From positions 5,580,001 through 5,644,000 of the forward strand of contig NZ_CP150218.1 in the NCBI RefSeq assembly GCF_037969875.1: 64,000 bases of DNA. Direction: 5' to 3'. The notes beneath the pieces are model-generated. The model was not told the DNA's origin. It ran no database searches and saw only the letters and a program-made list of their open reading frames with translations. Both the position numbers and the translations under genes were made by a program. The first letter of the stretch is position 1. The number at the start of each line of letters is the position of its first letter. Of the stretch, positions 1 to 7,742 are shown piece after piece. The DNA is from Paenibacillus sp. FSL R7-0337. Its GTDB lineage: Bacteria > Bacillota > Bacilli > Paenibacillales > Paenibacillaceae.

Positions 1-2
1 GT

Positions 3-629
3 AAGACATTTGCCTTATCTACTCTATTCGCTGTCATTGTAATGTCCATCGGTACCCAGTTGCTCCATCCTGTTCATCCCATTACGGTTGAGCCGCTGCT
101 GGCAGCAGTATTCGGAGGGGTCATTCTCGGCGTTGGGGTTGGACTCGTTGTCCGTTATGGCGGATCGCTTGACGGTACTGAGATTGTAGCCATTCTTGTG
201 TCCAAGAGGCTTCCGTTCTCTGTAGGGGAAGTTGTTATGTTCTTCAACCTGTTCATTCTGTCCGGCGCAGGCTTTGTGTTCGGCTGGAATAATGCGATGT
301 TCTCCCTGATTGCGTATTACATTGCTTTCAAACTGATCGATATTACACTTGAAGGCTTGGACCAGTCCAAGTCAGTATGGATTATCAGCGATAAATTCCG
401 TGATATCGGCGAAGCCCTGACGGAGCGTCTGGGGCGCGGAGTGACTTATCTTGATGGTGAAGGCGGATTCTCCGGTGACAACAAGAAAGTGATCTTTGTA
501 GTCATCACCCGCTTGGAAGAAGCGAAGCTTAAGTCGATTGTAGAGGATTGGGATTCCGACGCGTTCATCGCCATCGGCAATATCCATGATGTTAAGGGCG
601 GCCGCTTCAAGAAAAAAGCAATTCATTAG
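3..629 (+). CDS. YitT family membrane protein (5' end missing)
   Basis: The frame is open to the left edge of the window, so about 208 C-terminal residues are seen and the true start lies outside. The visible part has several hydrophobic membrane segments, a Gly-rich segment around RYGGSLDGTEI typical of the DUF161 membrane module, and a soluble C-terminal domain of about 80 residues (from KSVWIISDKF) matching DUF2179, ending with IGNIHDVKGGRFKKK. This two-part layout is diagnostic of the YitT/YvjA family of Bacillota. Members are integral membrane proteins of unknown biochemical function. The gene ends about 140 bases before a hairpin shared with the convergent polymerase gene. Family call is firm; function is unknown. 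Confidence 0.88.
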   Translation, partial: KTFALSTLFAVIVMSIGTQLLHPVHPITVEPLLAAVFGGVILGVGVGLVVRYGGSLDGTEIVAILVSKRLPFSVGEVVMFFNLFILSGAGFVFGWNNAMFSLIAYYIAFKLIDITLEGLDQSKSVWIISDKFRDIGEALTERLGRGVTYLDGEGGFSGDNKKVIFVVITRLEEAKLKSIVEDWDSDAFIAIGNIHDVKGGRFKKKAIH

Positions 630-770
630 CATTAGCGTCACCGGCCCAGCCGTAACGCTTTCGAAGGAAGGTATACTTACGAACGACAGAGTAACCCATA
701 CGGCGGTTCTGACTTGCTGCGCCGTATTCCCATATATAATACCTTTCGTCCTGATTGAGGAGGAAGCCAG

Positions 771-807
771 ATAAGCCCGCAGCCTGAGAAGGCATTTGCG
801 GGCTTAT
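771..807. terminator. Bidirectional hairpin between convergent genes
   Basis: A perfect 11-bp inverted repeat (ATAAGCCCGCA at 771-781, TGCGGGCTTAT at 797-807) with a 15-base loop. It lies between the YitT gene and the minus-strand LigD-type polymerase, whose stop codon (804-806) is inside the right arm. There is no long T-run, so termination is inferred from position and stem strength. Confidence 0.6.
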
Positions 808-1700
808 TGCTGTCCTGAGGGCAGCTTGGCAATAATCGCTTCGACCGGCTGGGGGGGAACCTTGGCAATCAGATCTCCTAACCGGCTGAGCCGCTCCTCT
901 ATATTCAGCAGGTTGAAATCTGTAGGCTTGACGCCCCGTTCAACCTCCTCCCACAGGAGGGGAGTGGAGACGGTGGCCAGCGGCCGGGCGCGCGGGGTGT
1001 ACGGGGCAGCGAGTGTTTTGCCGCCGTAGTGCTGGAGATAATCGAAGTATATTTTATCCCCGCGATGCTTCTTCAGCCGCTCCAGGGTGAAGAGATCGGG
1101 CCGCTTCTCGGTGACATAACGGCCTACGAAATGCCCGATCCGGCGCAGTTCATCGAAGGTTACCCCCGGCCCTACCGGAACAATGATCTGCACTCCGGTG
1201 GCTCCCGAGGTTTTGGGAACGGAGTCCAGTCCGAGCGATTTCAGCACCTCCCCTACCACAGCAGCAGCTTCCATAATCCGCGGTTCGACCTCAAGCGAAG
1301 GGTCCAGATCAATCATCCACTCGCAGGGCAGCGTACTTCCGGCATAATGGAGGGAAGGGTGGAATTCGAGCGCGGCCAGATTGCCCAGCCACAGCAGCTC
1401 CGGCAGGCCCTGCAGCACAATGTAGGTGATATCGTCCTGCACCGCCGTGCGGACGAATTCCGGCAGCGGCTCCGGGGCGTTCTTCTGATAGAACGACATC
1501 CCGGGAACGCCATGGGGATAGCGGATCACTGTGAGGAGCCGGTCTTTACAATAGCGCAGCAGGTAGGGCGAGAGGGCCGCCAGCTTTTGCAGATAGATCT
1601 GCTTGGTGATGCCCATCTCGGGCCAGAGCGGTTTGTCGGGATTGGTGATGCTGATTTGCTGCCCGTCTACGGTAATGGTTCCTTTAGCGGCTGCTGGCAT
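804..1700 (-). CDS. LigD-type NHEJ polymerase/primase domain protein
   Basis: A stand-alone LigD polymerase (archaeo-eukaryotic primase fold) of 298 residues, the usual length of the isolated PolDom. This domain adds nucleotides, often ribonucleotides, and fills gaps at double-strand breaks during Ku-dependent end joining. Visible motifs: the metal-binding pair in DLDP (Asp131, Asp133), the third acidic residue in FDYLQH (Asp220), KTSGATG near 163-169 for nucleotide binding, and LEFHP near 111-115. ATG start at 1700, with a GGAGGG-type ribosome site just upstream on the minus strand. No nuclease or ligase domain is fused; the matching ligase is a separate gene at 4484-5482, with an ECF sigma cassette between. 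No frameshift seen. Confidence 0.9.
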   Translation of the reverse strand: MPAAAKGTITVDGQQISITNPDKPLWPEMGITKQIYLQKLAALSPYLLRYCKDRLLTVIRYPHGVPGMSFYQKNAPEPLPEFVRTAVQDDITYIVLQGLPELLWLGNLAALEFHPSLHYAGSTLPCEWMIDLDPSLEVEPRIMEAAAVVGEVLKSLGLDSVPKTSGATGVQIIVPVGPGVTFDELRRIGHFVGRYVTEKRPDLFTLERLKKHRGDKIYFDYLQHYGGKTLAAPYTPRARPLATVSTPLLWEEVERGVKPTDFNLLNIEERLSRLGDLIAKVPPQPVEAIIAKLPSGQQ

Positions 1701-1878
1701 GGGACATCCCTCCTTAGGCTTGTCTATGTCTGCCTAGTATTTGCCGCGCTGCCGGTTTTCAGTCGGGGTTCCGGCCCGGGATAAGGGCAGTTCACACTTT
1801 TTTTGCGCAAAATGTCCCTTTTGGCCCGGGCAGATGCTTATAAGGGTGTTAGCTATAAGAGAGGAGCGTTTTACGATT

Positions 1879-2463
1879 TTGGATGAAATGGAACACCTCG
1901 TTGTTAAGGTGCAAAACGGCGACGTGGAGCAGTACGGGGGGATCGTTGAGGCTGTTCAGCAGCCGATGTACCGTTATTGCAGCCGCCTGCTCGGCAGCGG
2001 GGCAGAGGCGGAGGACGCCGTGCAGGAGATTCTGGTCAAAGCCTATCAAAATATCGGCCAGTATCGTCCGCTGGTCAGCTTCTCTTCATGGCTGTATAAA
2101 ATCGCTTATCATCATTGCCTAGGGGTCATCCGCCAGCGCCAGCGGCAGAGCCGGCTGATGATGCTGCTGCGGCCGCAGAAATACGCGGAAAGCCCGGAGC
2201 AGCAGATGGACCGCTTCCTGTTCGATGAACCGCTCGCTGTAGCGCTCTCCCGGCTGAAGGCGGAAGAGAGGAATCTGCTGGTACTGCGGATTTTTGAAGA
2301 GTTGAGCTTTGCCGAAATTGCCGTGATTCTGGGCAAGAATCAGGATGCGGTCAAAAAAAGATACCGGCGAACGATTGTTAAGCTCACTAACCTGCTGCAA
2401 TCGCAAAGAGAGGGGGAGGAATCACATTGGACGAGCACTTCACTGCTGAAGAAAAAAGGATAA
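1879..2463 (+). CDS. ECF-type RNA polymerase sigma factor
   Basis: About 194 residues with the two-domain layout of extracytoplasmic-function sigma factors. Region 2 (about residues 10-85) carries the acidic EAEDAVQEILVKAY segment and the FSSWLYKIAYHHCL segment. Region 4 (about 125-180) has the helix-turn-helix LSFAEIAVILGKNQDAVKKR. The frame is open from 1741, but I chose the TTG at 1879 because GAGGAG (1861-1866) sits upstream and the extra N-terminal residues look unlike sigma factors. The 3' end overlaps the next gene by 37 bases, which implies translational coupling with the presumed anti-sigma. Target promoters are unknown, and no convincing autoregulatory ECF promoter was found upstream. 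Confidence 0.9.
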   Translation: MDEMEHLVVKVQNGDVEQYGGIVEAVQQPMYRYCSRLLGSGAEAEDAVQEILVKAYQNIGQYRPLVSFSSWLYKIAYHHCLGVIRQRQRQSRLMMLLRPQKYAESPEQQMDRFLFDEPLAVALSRLKAEERNLLVLRIFEELSFAEIAVILGKNQDAVKKRYRRTIVKLTNLLQSQREGEESHWTSTSLLKKKG

Positions 2464-3623
2464 GACGAATGGGTGCAGGTGAGGCATCGGGCAGCATTGA
2501 TGTTAAGTCATCCGTTATGGAGCGGGTACGGGCCATCCATGCCCAGCGGCTTGCGTCAGAGGGCGGGGGAACGCCAACTTCACAGGGACAAGCGGAGCCG
2601 GGAACGGTGGTGCAGGCGCCTGTGATGACCAGGCAGCTCATACCTCCGCTGCGTCCTGCGGTACAGCGGGGCAGAAGGCTGGCCGCCGGATTCTGCGCAG
2701 TCGCGCTACTGGGGCTGGCTGGGTTCAGCATTCTCCGCCATGTGACGGACCAGGAAACTACGGGGAAGGCGCTACAACCGGACTTTGCGGTCATCCGGCA
2801 GACGGAGGGGCAGCCATTAGCCTTGAAGGACAGCAACGGCAGAGTTGTGGCACAGGTGAAGAAGGCTGAATCGAAGGTCTACACGCCCTCTTATACGGGG
2901 TCGTCTTCTGCACGGGAGCGTTACTACAAGCTGAAGGAGCCATATGATCATCAGGCGCAAGCGGAATTACAGCCGGGAGAGACAGCGGCTTATTATGTCA
3001 ATGACAGTGAATTAATTGCATTGATGAACGGTCTGGGGTATGGAAAACCGCTATTTTTCACCAGCAAAACGGTTACGTATACCAGCTACGCGAAGCTGTC
3101 GGCAGCCCGGGAGCAAGCGGGCAAGTGGAGCTTTGCGCTGCCACCCGAGAGAATTGGTCAACTCCGGTTTGCAGAAGGCAGACTGTTCGCAGAAATTCCT
3201 TCTTCATTTGATCCAGAGTACGGGGTGGTTCTGGGGGCGCTGAAGGCCAAAACAGAAGCCGCTCCGGACGGAAATCCGTTGGCTGTAACTATATGGCCCT
3301 TAGAGGATATCGAGAGAGCCGAGGCGGTCTATCGGGATGGAAGTAATCAGCTTGCGCTTCAGATATCCTGGGACAATACAGTAACAACCGGCCCGGTTCA
3401 AATCATCCTATCCGCCGGCGAAACTGCCGAAATGTGGTCCTATGAAGATAAGGAGCTACTGTATATTCCTGGGGTAGGCGCCGAGAACAACGCGGGTTCA
3501 GTAAGCAGACTGTATTGGTATGACAGTGCCTACGGAGGGCTTGCTTGGATGACGGACCCGCCGAACCAGCGGCTGACCCGGGAACAATGGGAGACCATTG
3601 CCGCCGGTATGGTTCAGCGGTGA
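2427..3623 (+). CDS. Putative membrane-anchored anti-sigma factor
   Basis: 398 residues from a TTG start, with a strong AGGGGGAGGA ribosome site (2411-2420) six bases upstream. A hydrophilic cytoplasmic N-terminus of about 80 residues precedes one transmembrane helix (about 84-104, LAAGFCAVALLGLAGF). The remaining ~290 residues are predicted outside the membrane. I recognise no named domain in the outer part. The anti-sigma role is inferred from the 37-base overlap with the ECF sigma gene and from the topology (short inner segment, one helix, large sensor); no ZAS-type zinc motif is visible in the N-terminus. The following secreted protein is probably part of the same unit. Confidence 0.6.
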   Translation: MDEHFTAEEKRIRRMGAGEASGSIDVKSSVMERVRAIHAQRLASEGGGTPTSQGQAEPGTVVQAPVMTRQLIPPLRPAVQRGRRLAAGFCAVALLGLAGFSILRHVTDQETTGKALQPDFAVIRQTEGQPLALKDSNGRVVAQVKKAESKVYTPSYTGSSSARERYYKLKEPYDHQAQAELQPGETAAYYVNDSELIALMNGLGYGKPLFFTSKTVTYTSYAKLSAAREQAGKWSFALPPERIGQLRFAEGRLFAEIPSSFDPEYGVVLGALKAKTEAAPDGNPLAVTIWPLEDIERAEAVYRDGSNQLALQISWDNTVTTGPVQIILSAGETAEMWSYEDKELLYIPGVGAENNAGSVSRLYWYDSAYGGLAWMTDPPNQRLTREQWETIAAGMVQR

Positions 3624-3660
3624 GGGAACAGCAAATGAACCGGAAGGAAGGGATTGAACT

Positions 3661-4479
3661 ATGATTCAGTTTAAAAAAGCGGCTGTTGCCGCAATATGCA
3701 TGTCCATGCTACTCAGCACAGCAGCGGGGCCGGTGGGAGCAGCAGGGACGCTGCCTGACAAATTAAAGAATAAAAGCAACGGTATCCTGGCTACAGAAAC
3801 GGCTAAACCGGCTGCGCTATCTCCGTTAGACGCATTGCTGGCCAAGGAATATAAGCTTCCCTTGAACGCAGGGGAAATCCGGGCCGTGTATGTAAATGAT
3901 GCCAAAATTAATACGCTGGATAGTCTGAATATCAGTTACGTGCCGTTTAGTTATACGTCTGTAAGCACAGCGGCGCAGAAATTAACATCAATGGGTGGAG
4001 GTGTATTAGTGGCTCCGGCTTCGCTGCCGAAAGATTATGTGCTGAAGGAGGCAATCATCAGCCCTGACATACCTTTTTCGTATGAGGAAGAATATATGCA
4101 GCTCAGGGATAAACTCAAGGGGCAATCCACAGCAGCCGGTAAAAAGGTTATCACCAAAATGCTCCCTTGGAGCGGTCATGTTACCACGTTGACATATACC
4201 CGCAAGGGAGAGGTGCTGAGCCTGCGTGCCGAGCCTGCAAGCCAGCTTCCGGCTGGAGTTACACTGGCCTTATTGCCGAAGGACAAGGATGAGCAGGTGA
4301 AGGTTAACGGGCAGGAGATGATGTTCACCTCCTTCGGGCCACATCATGACAAGCTGAAATCTCAATTGCAGTGGAGCAGTGCGGATGGCAGCAGAGAGTA
4401 CACATTAACGGATACCCGGAACACTGTGCAGAGTAAGGCTGAACTGCTGAAGATTGCCGGAAGTCTGACTCCGCAATAG
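3661..4479 (+). CDS. Secreted protein with DUF4367-like C-terminus
   Basis: 272 residues with a clear signal peptide (Lys residues, hydrophobic core, and AGPVGAAG near residue 25). The last ~100 residues, with EYTLTDTRNTVQSKAELL before the C-terminus, resemble DUF4367/DUF4367-like domains that accompany Bacillota sigma/anti-sigma pairs; this is a weak match by eye. It starts 37 bases after the anti-sigma gene, so it is probably co-transcribed and may act as an extracytoplasmic part of the same signalling unit. The central sequence shares the motif (A)VYVND with the preceding protein (YYVNDSEL there, AVYVNDAK here), so the two outer domains may be related. The stop is only four bases from the convergent ligase stop. 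Confidence 0.55.
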   Translation: MIQFKKAAVAAICMSMLLSTAAGPVGAAGTLPDKLKNKSNGILATETAKPAALSPLDALLAKEYKLPLNAGEIRAVYVNDAKINTLDSLNISYVPFSYTSVSTAAQKLTSMGGGVLVAPASLPKDYVLKEAIISPDIPFSYEEEYMQLRDKLKGQSTAAGKKVITKMLPWSGHVTTLTYTRKGEVLSLRAEPASQLPAGVTLALLPKDKDEQVKVNGQEMMFTSFGPHHDKLKSQLQWSSADGSREYTLTDTRNTVQSKAELLKIAGSLTPQ

Positions 4480-4483
4480 GCAG

Positions 4484-5482
4484 CTAGACCCCCCTCTGGC
4501 TTAAAGAACAAGAGTGTGCGGGCAGATCGACCTGAGCTTGAATCACAGGCTGGCGGAAGGTGCCGGAGGGATTCCATTCCAGAAAATGCAGCTTAAACAC
4601 CAGCTCAGGCTTAATCCAAACGGAGCCTGAGCTTCGCTGCGGAAGTGCGGCAAACGGCATATGCTCTGTGACAAGTCCCGGAATTCGTGCGGTCAGTGTC
4701 CGCCAGTCCTGGACGGTCATTCTGCCCGCCCCGGCATGTCCGATATAATGCAGCTTCCCGGCATCATCATACAGGCCGAAAAGCAGTGCATTCACGATGC
4801 CGTCGCGGAAGGTGACGCCCCCGGCGACAGCAGTGACATCAGAGATGATCTTGAGCTTCTGCCAGCGTTTATCTTTGCCGCCGGGCGCATAAGTGCTGTC
4901 CAGATCCTTGCAGACGATTCCCTCCAGACTCCCCTGCCGGGCCGCAGTGAGCAGCTGGGCCGGGTCCTGGTAGCTTGGCACCTGCTGCACATGGGGATGG
5001 GGCAGCAGCATCTCCTTCAGCATCTCCTGCCGCCTGCAAAGCGGTTCGTCCAGCAGCCAGATGCCGTCACAGTACAGCATATCAAAAACCATATACAGCA
5101 CCGGAACCTGCGGCTGCACTGCCCGGATCGCCGCCTCGTTCTTCAGACTGTCCCGCCGCATAACCTCGTGGAAAGAGGGCTTGCCGCCGCTGAGCGCAAT
5201 GACCTCGCCATCCAGAATGAAGGAGCCGGCCCGGCAATAGCTCTCTGGTCCGGCCAGCTCAGGATACTGGAGCGTGCGCCGGTTGCCCCGGCGGTTAATC
5301 AGCTCGGCATGGCTCCCGTCGTAATAGGAGATCATCCGCACGCCGTCCCATTTGATCTGGGCGATCCACTGTTCTCCGCTTGGAAGCACAGAGGCCAGCA
5401 CAGGCTCAAACGGAGTGACGGGCTGAAGTTGAAGGGAACAGGCTGGCTTTGCAGCAGGTGCGGGAGTCCGTCCCCTAGGCAC
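4484..5482 (-). CDS. LigD-type ATP-dependent DNA ligase
   Basis: The stand-alone ligase domain of NHEJ LigD, which seals Ku-held broken ends using ATP. Motif I is IKWDGVR with the adenylated lysine, motif III LDGEVIAL, motif IV EGIVCK and motif V WQKLK, followed by an OB-fold of about 100 residues (from GVTFRDGIVNALLFGLY). I start it at the GTG at 5482, which overlaps the Ku stop (GTGCCTAG, translational coupling). The frame stays open to a TTG at 5527, 15 codons further, which has no good ribosome site. No polymerase or phosphoesterase domain is fused; the polymerase is separate at 804-1700. With Ku it forms a two-gene minus-strand operon. Confidence 0.9.
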   Translation of the reverse strand: MPRGRTPAPAAKPACSLQLQPVTPFEPVLASVLPSGEQWIAQIKWDGVRMISYYDGSHAELINRRGNRRTLQYPELAGPESYCRAGSFILDGEVIALSGGKPSFHEVMRRDSLKNEAAIRAVQPQVPVLYMVFDMLYCDGIWLLDEPLCRRQEMLKEMLLPHPHVQQVPSYQDPAQLLTAARQGSLEGIVCKDLDSTYAPGGKDKRWQKLKIISDVTAVAGGVTFRDGIVNALLFGLYDDAGKLHYIGHAGAGRMTVQDWRTLTARIPGLVTEHMPFAALPQRSSGSVWIKPELVFKLHFLEWNPSGTFRQPVIQAQVDLPAHSCSLSQRGV

Positions 5483-6455
5483 CGGTGACCTTGCTCTTCG
5501 CGCTCCGGCGCTTCGGCTTCGGGGCAATCACCGGAATCGGTCCGGTAGCTTCATCTACAACGGGAGCGGCGGTTGTATCTGTTGAAGTCGCAGCGGCAGT
5601 GGCCTTGGCCGGACGTTTCTTCGCACCGGCAGCAGGCCTCGGCTTAGCTCCGCTGCCTCCTTTGGCGGGCCCGGGATCGGAAGGAATATGCTGCACGGCC
5701 TCGATACTGGCCTGCAGGGCAGCCATCAGATCGATGACATTGTTCTCCTGGCGGGCCGGAGCAATGTGGAACTCTTCGCCGGCAATCTTGTGCGTGATCA
5801 GATCAAGCATCCGCTGGCGGTAATCATCGGTATATTTGGCAGGCTCAAACGGGGTGGATAGCTGTGAGATCAGCAGCTTGGCCATATCCAGTTCTTTGTC
5901 GTTCACACTGCCCGGCTCCGGCAAGCCCGGGACCTGCGATACCGGACGGACCTCGTCCGGGTAATAGATCGTCTCAATCGCCAGGCAGTCCACCAGGACG
6001 CGGATGGCGGCCAGACTGCTTTTGGAGCGGATGGAGATCTTGGCAATACCGATCTTCCCGGTCTGACGCATAGCCTCCATCAGCAGACGGTAAGCATTCG
6101 CGCCTGCCTGATCGGGTGATAAATAGTAGGTCTTCTGGAAATAGATCGGGTCAATCTCCGTCAAATCCACGAAATCCAAGATGGTGATGCTCTTGCTGCT
6201 CTCCTCGCTTAGCTGATCCAGCTCCTCCTTGTCGAACAGAACAAACTTGCCCTTCTCATATTCGTACCCCTTGCCGATCTCCTCCCAGGTGACCTCCTTG
6301 TCACAGACAGGACATTTACGTACATAAGACAGTGGACTGCCGCATTCTTTGTGTATGTAGCGCAGCGAGATGTCTTTATCCTCCGTGGCGGAGAACATCT
6401 TGACCGGAACATGCACAAGCCCGAAGCTGATGGCTCCTTTCCAAACGGTATGCAT
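5475..6455 (-). CDS. ku: Ku DNA end-binding protein
   Basis: 326 residues starting MHTVWKGAISFGLVHVPV, the classic N-terminus of bacterial Ku. Ku homodimers thread onto double-strand break ends and recruit LigD for non-homologous end joining, especially in spores and stationary cells. The core beta-barrel/ring covers residues 1 to ~255. The tail (about 260-326) is rich in Lys, Pro, Ala and Thr, like the basic extensions of other Ku proteins that bind DNA and ligase. Three cysteines in the N-terminal part (CGSPL...CPVC) are shared with Bacillus Ku proteins in varied form. Reads away from the sspH region; its promoter should lie in 6456-6560. The ligase gene overlaps its 3' end. Confidence 0.95.
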   Translation of the reverse strand: MHTVWKGAISFGLVHVPVKMFSATEDKDISLRYIHKECGSPLSYVRKCPVCDKEVTWEEIGKGYEYEKGKFVLFDKEELDQLSEESSKSITILDFVDLTEIDPIYFQKTYYLSPDQAGANAYRLLMEAMRQTGKIGIAKISIRSKSSLAAIRVLVDCLAIETIYYPDEVRPVSQVPGLPEPGSVNDKELDMAKLLISQLSTPFEPAKYTDDYRQRMLDLITHKIAGEEFHIAPARQENNVIDLMAALQASIEAVQHIPSDPGPAKGGSGAKPRPAAGAKKRPAKATAAATSTDTTAAPVVDEATGPIPVIAPKPKRRSAKSKVTGA

Positions 6456-6596
6456 GAGAATCGCCTCCTGATGGGATGTGGTATGGCTTAGTATGGGGCG
6501 TCAAGGGTTTTTCTAGCCGGATGCATTATTTGAGAGTCATGGGAAAAAATAAGGCTGCTCAGCTTGCACAGACCCATAGCGAGAAGAGGAGGCAAT

Positions 6597-6761
6597 ATGG
6601 ACAAGGAGTATTATCGCTGGAGTGATGCCCTATCGGAGCAGGACATTCCGGCAGAGGCGGTCAATTGGGACAACATTATTGCCGGTCCGGAGGATGCCGG
6701 ACTGCTGGATGCCGATGCAACGATTGGGGAGCTTCCGGCGGAAGACGACGACGAGGAATAG
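6597..6761 (+). CDS. Small acidic protein upstream of sspH
   Basis: 54 residues, start ATG 6597 with a near-ideal AGAGGAGG at 6585-6592. It is strongly acidic, ending GELPAEDDDEE, and has no membrane segment or recognised domain. The frame extends 11 codons upstream, but that start has no ribosome site. It precedes sspH by only 15 bases, so the two are probably co-transcribed, possibly in the forespore; I could not identify a convincing sigma-G promoter upstream. Function unknown. Confidence 0.6.
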   Translation: MDKEYYRWSDALSEQDIPAEAVNWDNIIAGPEDAGLLDADATIGELPAEDDDEE

Positions 6762-6776
6762 GGAGGCAAGAAAAGA

Positions 6777-6962
6777 ATGGATATAACACGTGCGCAGGAT
6801 ATTTACGCTTCCAAGGACAAAATCGCGGTGCATCTCGATGGTGAGCCGGTCTGGATTGAGCATGTTGATTCCGCTAACGGCATGGCAACAGTTCAGGTAG
6901 GCTCCCGGCCGACGAATACGCAGACTGTGGGTGTTGAGCGCCTGGAGGAGCAGGGGAAGTAG
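6777..6962 (+). CDS. sspH: H-type small acid-soluble spore protein
   Basis: 61 residues beginning MDITRAQDIYASKDKIAV and continuing with the family pattern GEPVWIEHVD, TVQV and VGVERLEE. This matches the SspH family of minor spore-core proteins in Bacilli, usually about 59 residues. Such proteins are made in the forespore under sigma-G control and degraded on germination; unlike alpha/beta SASPs, H-type proteins are not shown to coat DNA. A GGGAGG site lies just before the ATG. Being next to the Ku/LigD genes, which act in spore DNA repair, may be meaningful or coincidental. A hairpin terminator follows at about 7005. Confidence 0.88.
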   Translation: MDITRAQDIYASKDKIAVHLDGEPVWIEHVDSANGMATVQVGSRPTNTQTVGVERLEEQGK

Positions 6963-7004
6963 CGGGTAGAAGATGCAGGGGCGTAAAAGTAACTCAGCAT
7001 TGGG

Positions 7005-7051
7005 GCAGGACCTTATTGGCGGTATGATTAACGCCGGAGGCCCTGCTTTTT
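7005..7051 (+). terminator. Rho-independent terminator after sspH
   Basis: Stem GCAGG/CCTGC with one A-C mismatch and inner CC/GG, continued by GGCG/CGCC, then five T residues at 7047-7051. Position fits the end of the sspH transcript. Confidence 0.7.
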
Positions 7052-7290
7052 GGTGTGTTGGTTGTTGGCTGATCCTCTAACTGGTGCATGGAGCGCTATA
7101 TGCTTGTTTTAGGCGGTGGCGGTGAGCGTGAAGAGGGAGCGTGGGGCGGGTATGATGTGCAGAAGTGCCTGTAAATTTGAGGAAGGTGGGGGCTTGGAGC
7201 GGCGGCTTCAGGGGGGGCGAGTTGGGAGGAAGATGTTGAGCGGACTGGAGTGCTTTTATTTGGATGAAACTCTTCGTTTTGTGGACCCGA

Positions 7291-7420
7291 CCGGACTCAG
7301 ATGTCGTTAAGTAACCCATTCGGCGTAACATTTGGCTCAAAATTGGAAGTTAACGGCTCCTGAGTCCGCAACAAGCAGCAGAATGATATTTTAAGCCAAA
7401 TAGCGGCTTTTGGGTCCGCC
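7291..7420. repeat. Intergenic repeat set, two direct copies and one inverted
   Basis: 7291-7312 read on the minus strand (ACTTAACGACATCTGAGTCC) matches 7348-7367 (AGTTAACGGCTCCTGAGTCC) at most positions. A third, direct copy lies at 7401-7420 (ATAGCGGCTTTTGGGTCCGC). Repeated short intergenic units of this kind suggest a dispersed family in the host genome; I can only see this one locus. Confidence 0.55.
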
Positions 7421-7437
7421 GAACTCCCAACACTCCA

Positions 7438-7584
7438 CTCATCCGCCACCACGCTCATCCGTCACCTCACACACCGTCGTCCCGCTCATCCGCTACCACG
7501 CTCATTCGTCACCACGCTCATCCGTCACCTCACACACCGTTGCCTCGCTCATCCGCCACCACTTCATCCGCCACCACGCTTATT
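7438..7584. repeat. Degenerate 16-bp tandem repeat
   Basis: About eight units of CTCATCCGYCACCACG or close variants. A higher-order copy is visible: an exact 27-base stretch at 7451-7477 recurs at 7514-7540, so the array has a 63-base super-period. It contains no spacers of unique sequence, so it is not a CRISPR array. It is non-coding on either strand as far as I can see. Confidence 0.75.
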
Positions 7585-7687
7585 AGCACAACACACCCCA
7601 GCACTCCCCTTACCCGCCACCTCCGCCAGCAACCTTCCTTACGTCTTCCAACGGGCAACGTCCCTCTAATTATAGCTGACACAGATA

Positions 7688-7716
7688 TTGACGCCGGCGT
7701 GGTGACCCCCTATATT
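7688..7716 (+). promoter_or_regulatory. Sigma-A-type promoter of the exporter gene
   Basis: TTGACG at 7688-7693, a 17-base spacer, and TATATT at 7711-7716, ending 26 bases before the start codon at 7743. Confidence 0.65.
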
Positions 7717-7742
7717 TGGAAGAAGAATTTTGACGAAAAGAG

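Larger units (their letters stand above)
6963..7742. other. 780-base gene-free region with repeats
   Basis: No ORF here has a credible ribosome site or protein pattern. The stretch holds the sspH terminator, an imperfect inverted/direct repeat set at 7291-7420, a degenerate 16-bp tandem repeat at 7438-7584, and the promoter of the exporter gene at 7688-7716. The strand bias of the 7440-7680 part (almost no G, rich in C, A and T) is unusual and not explained by any gene. Confidence 0.7.

Noticed and set aside
1700..1878. ECF autoregulatory promoter upstream of the sigma gene
   Set aside because: No convincing -35/-10 pair of an ECF type with correct spacing was found; TTGGCC...TATAAG has only 12 bases between.
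4661..5488. Plus-strand open frame of 275 codons opposite the DNA ligase
   Set aside because: The minus strand has all ligase motifs; the plus frame has no domain or ribosome site.
6500..6596. Sigma-G promoter before the small acidic gene and sspH
   Set aside because: TGCATT and an A-rich -10 are present but match the forespore consensus poorly.
7116..7310. 64-codon plus-strand frame in the gene-free region
   Set aside because: No ribosome site, composition skewed, and it runs into the intergenic repeat set.
7438..7584. Possible CRISPR array
   Set aside because: Units are contiguous and degenerate with no unique spacers, and no cas genes are nearby.
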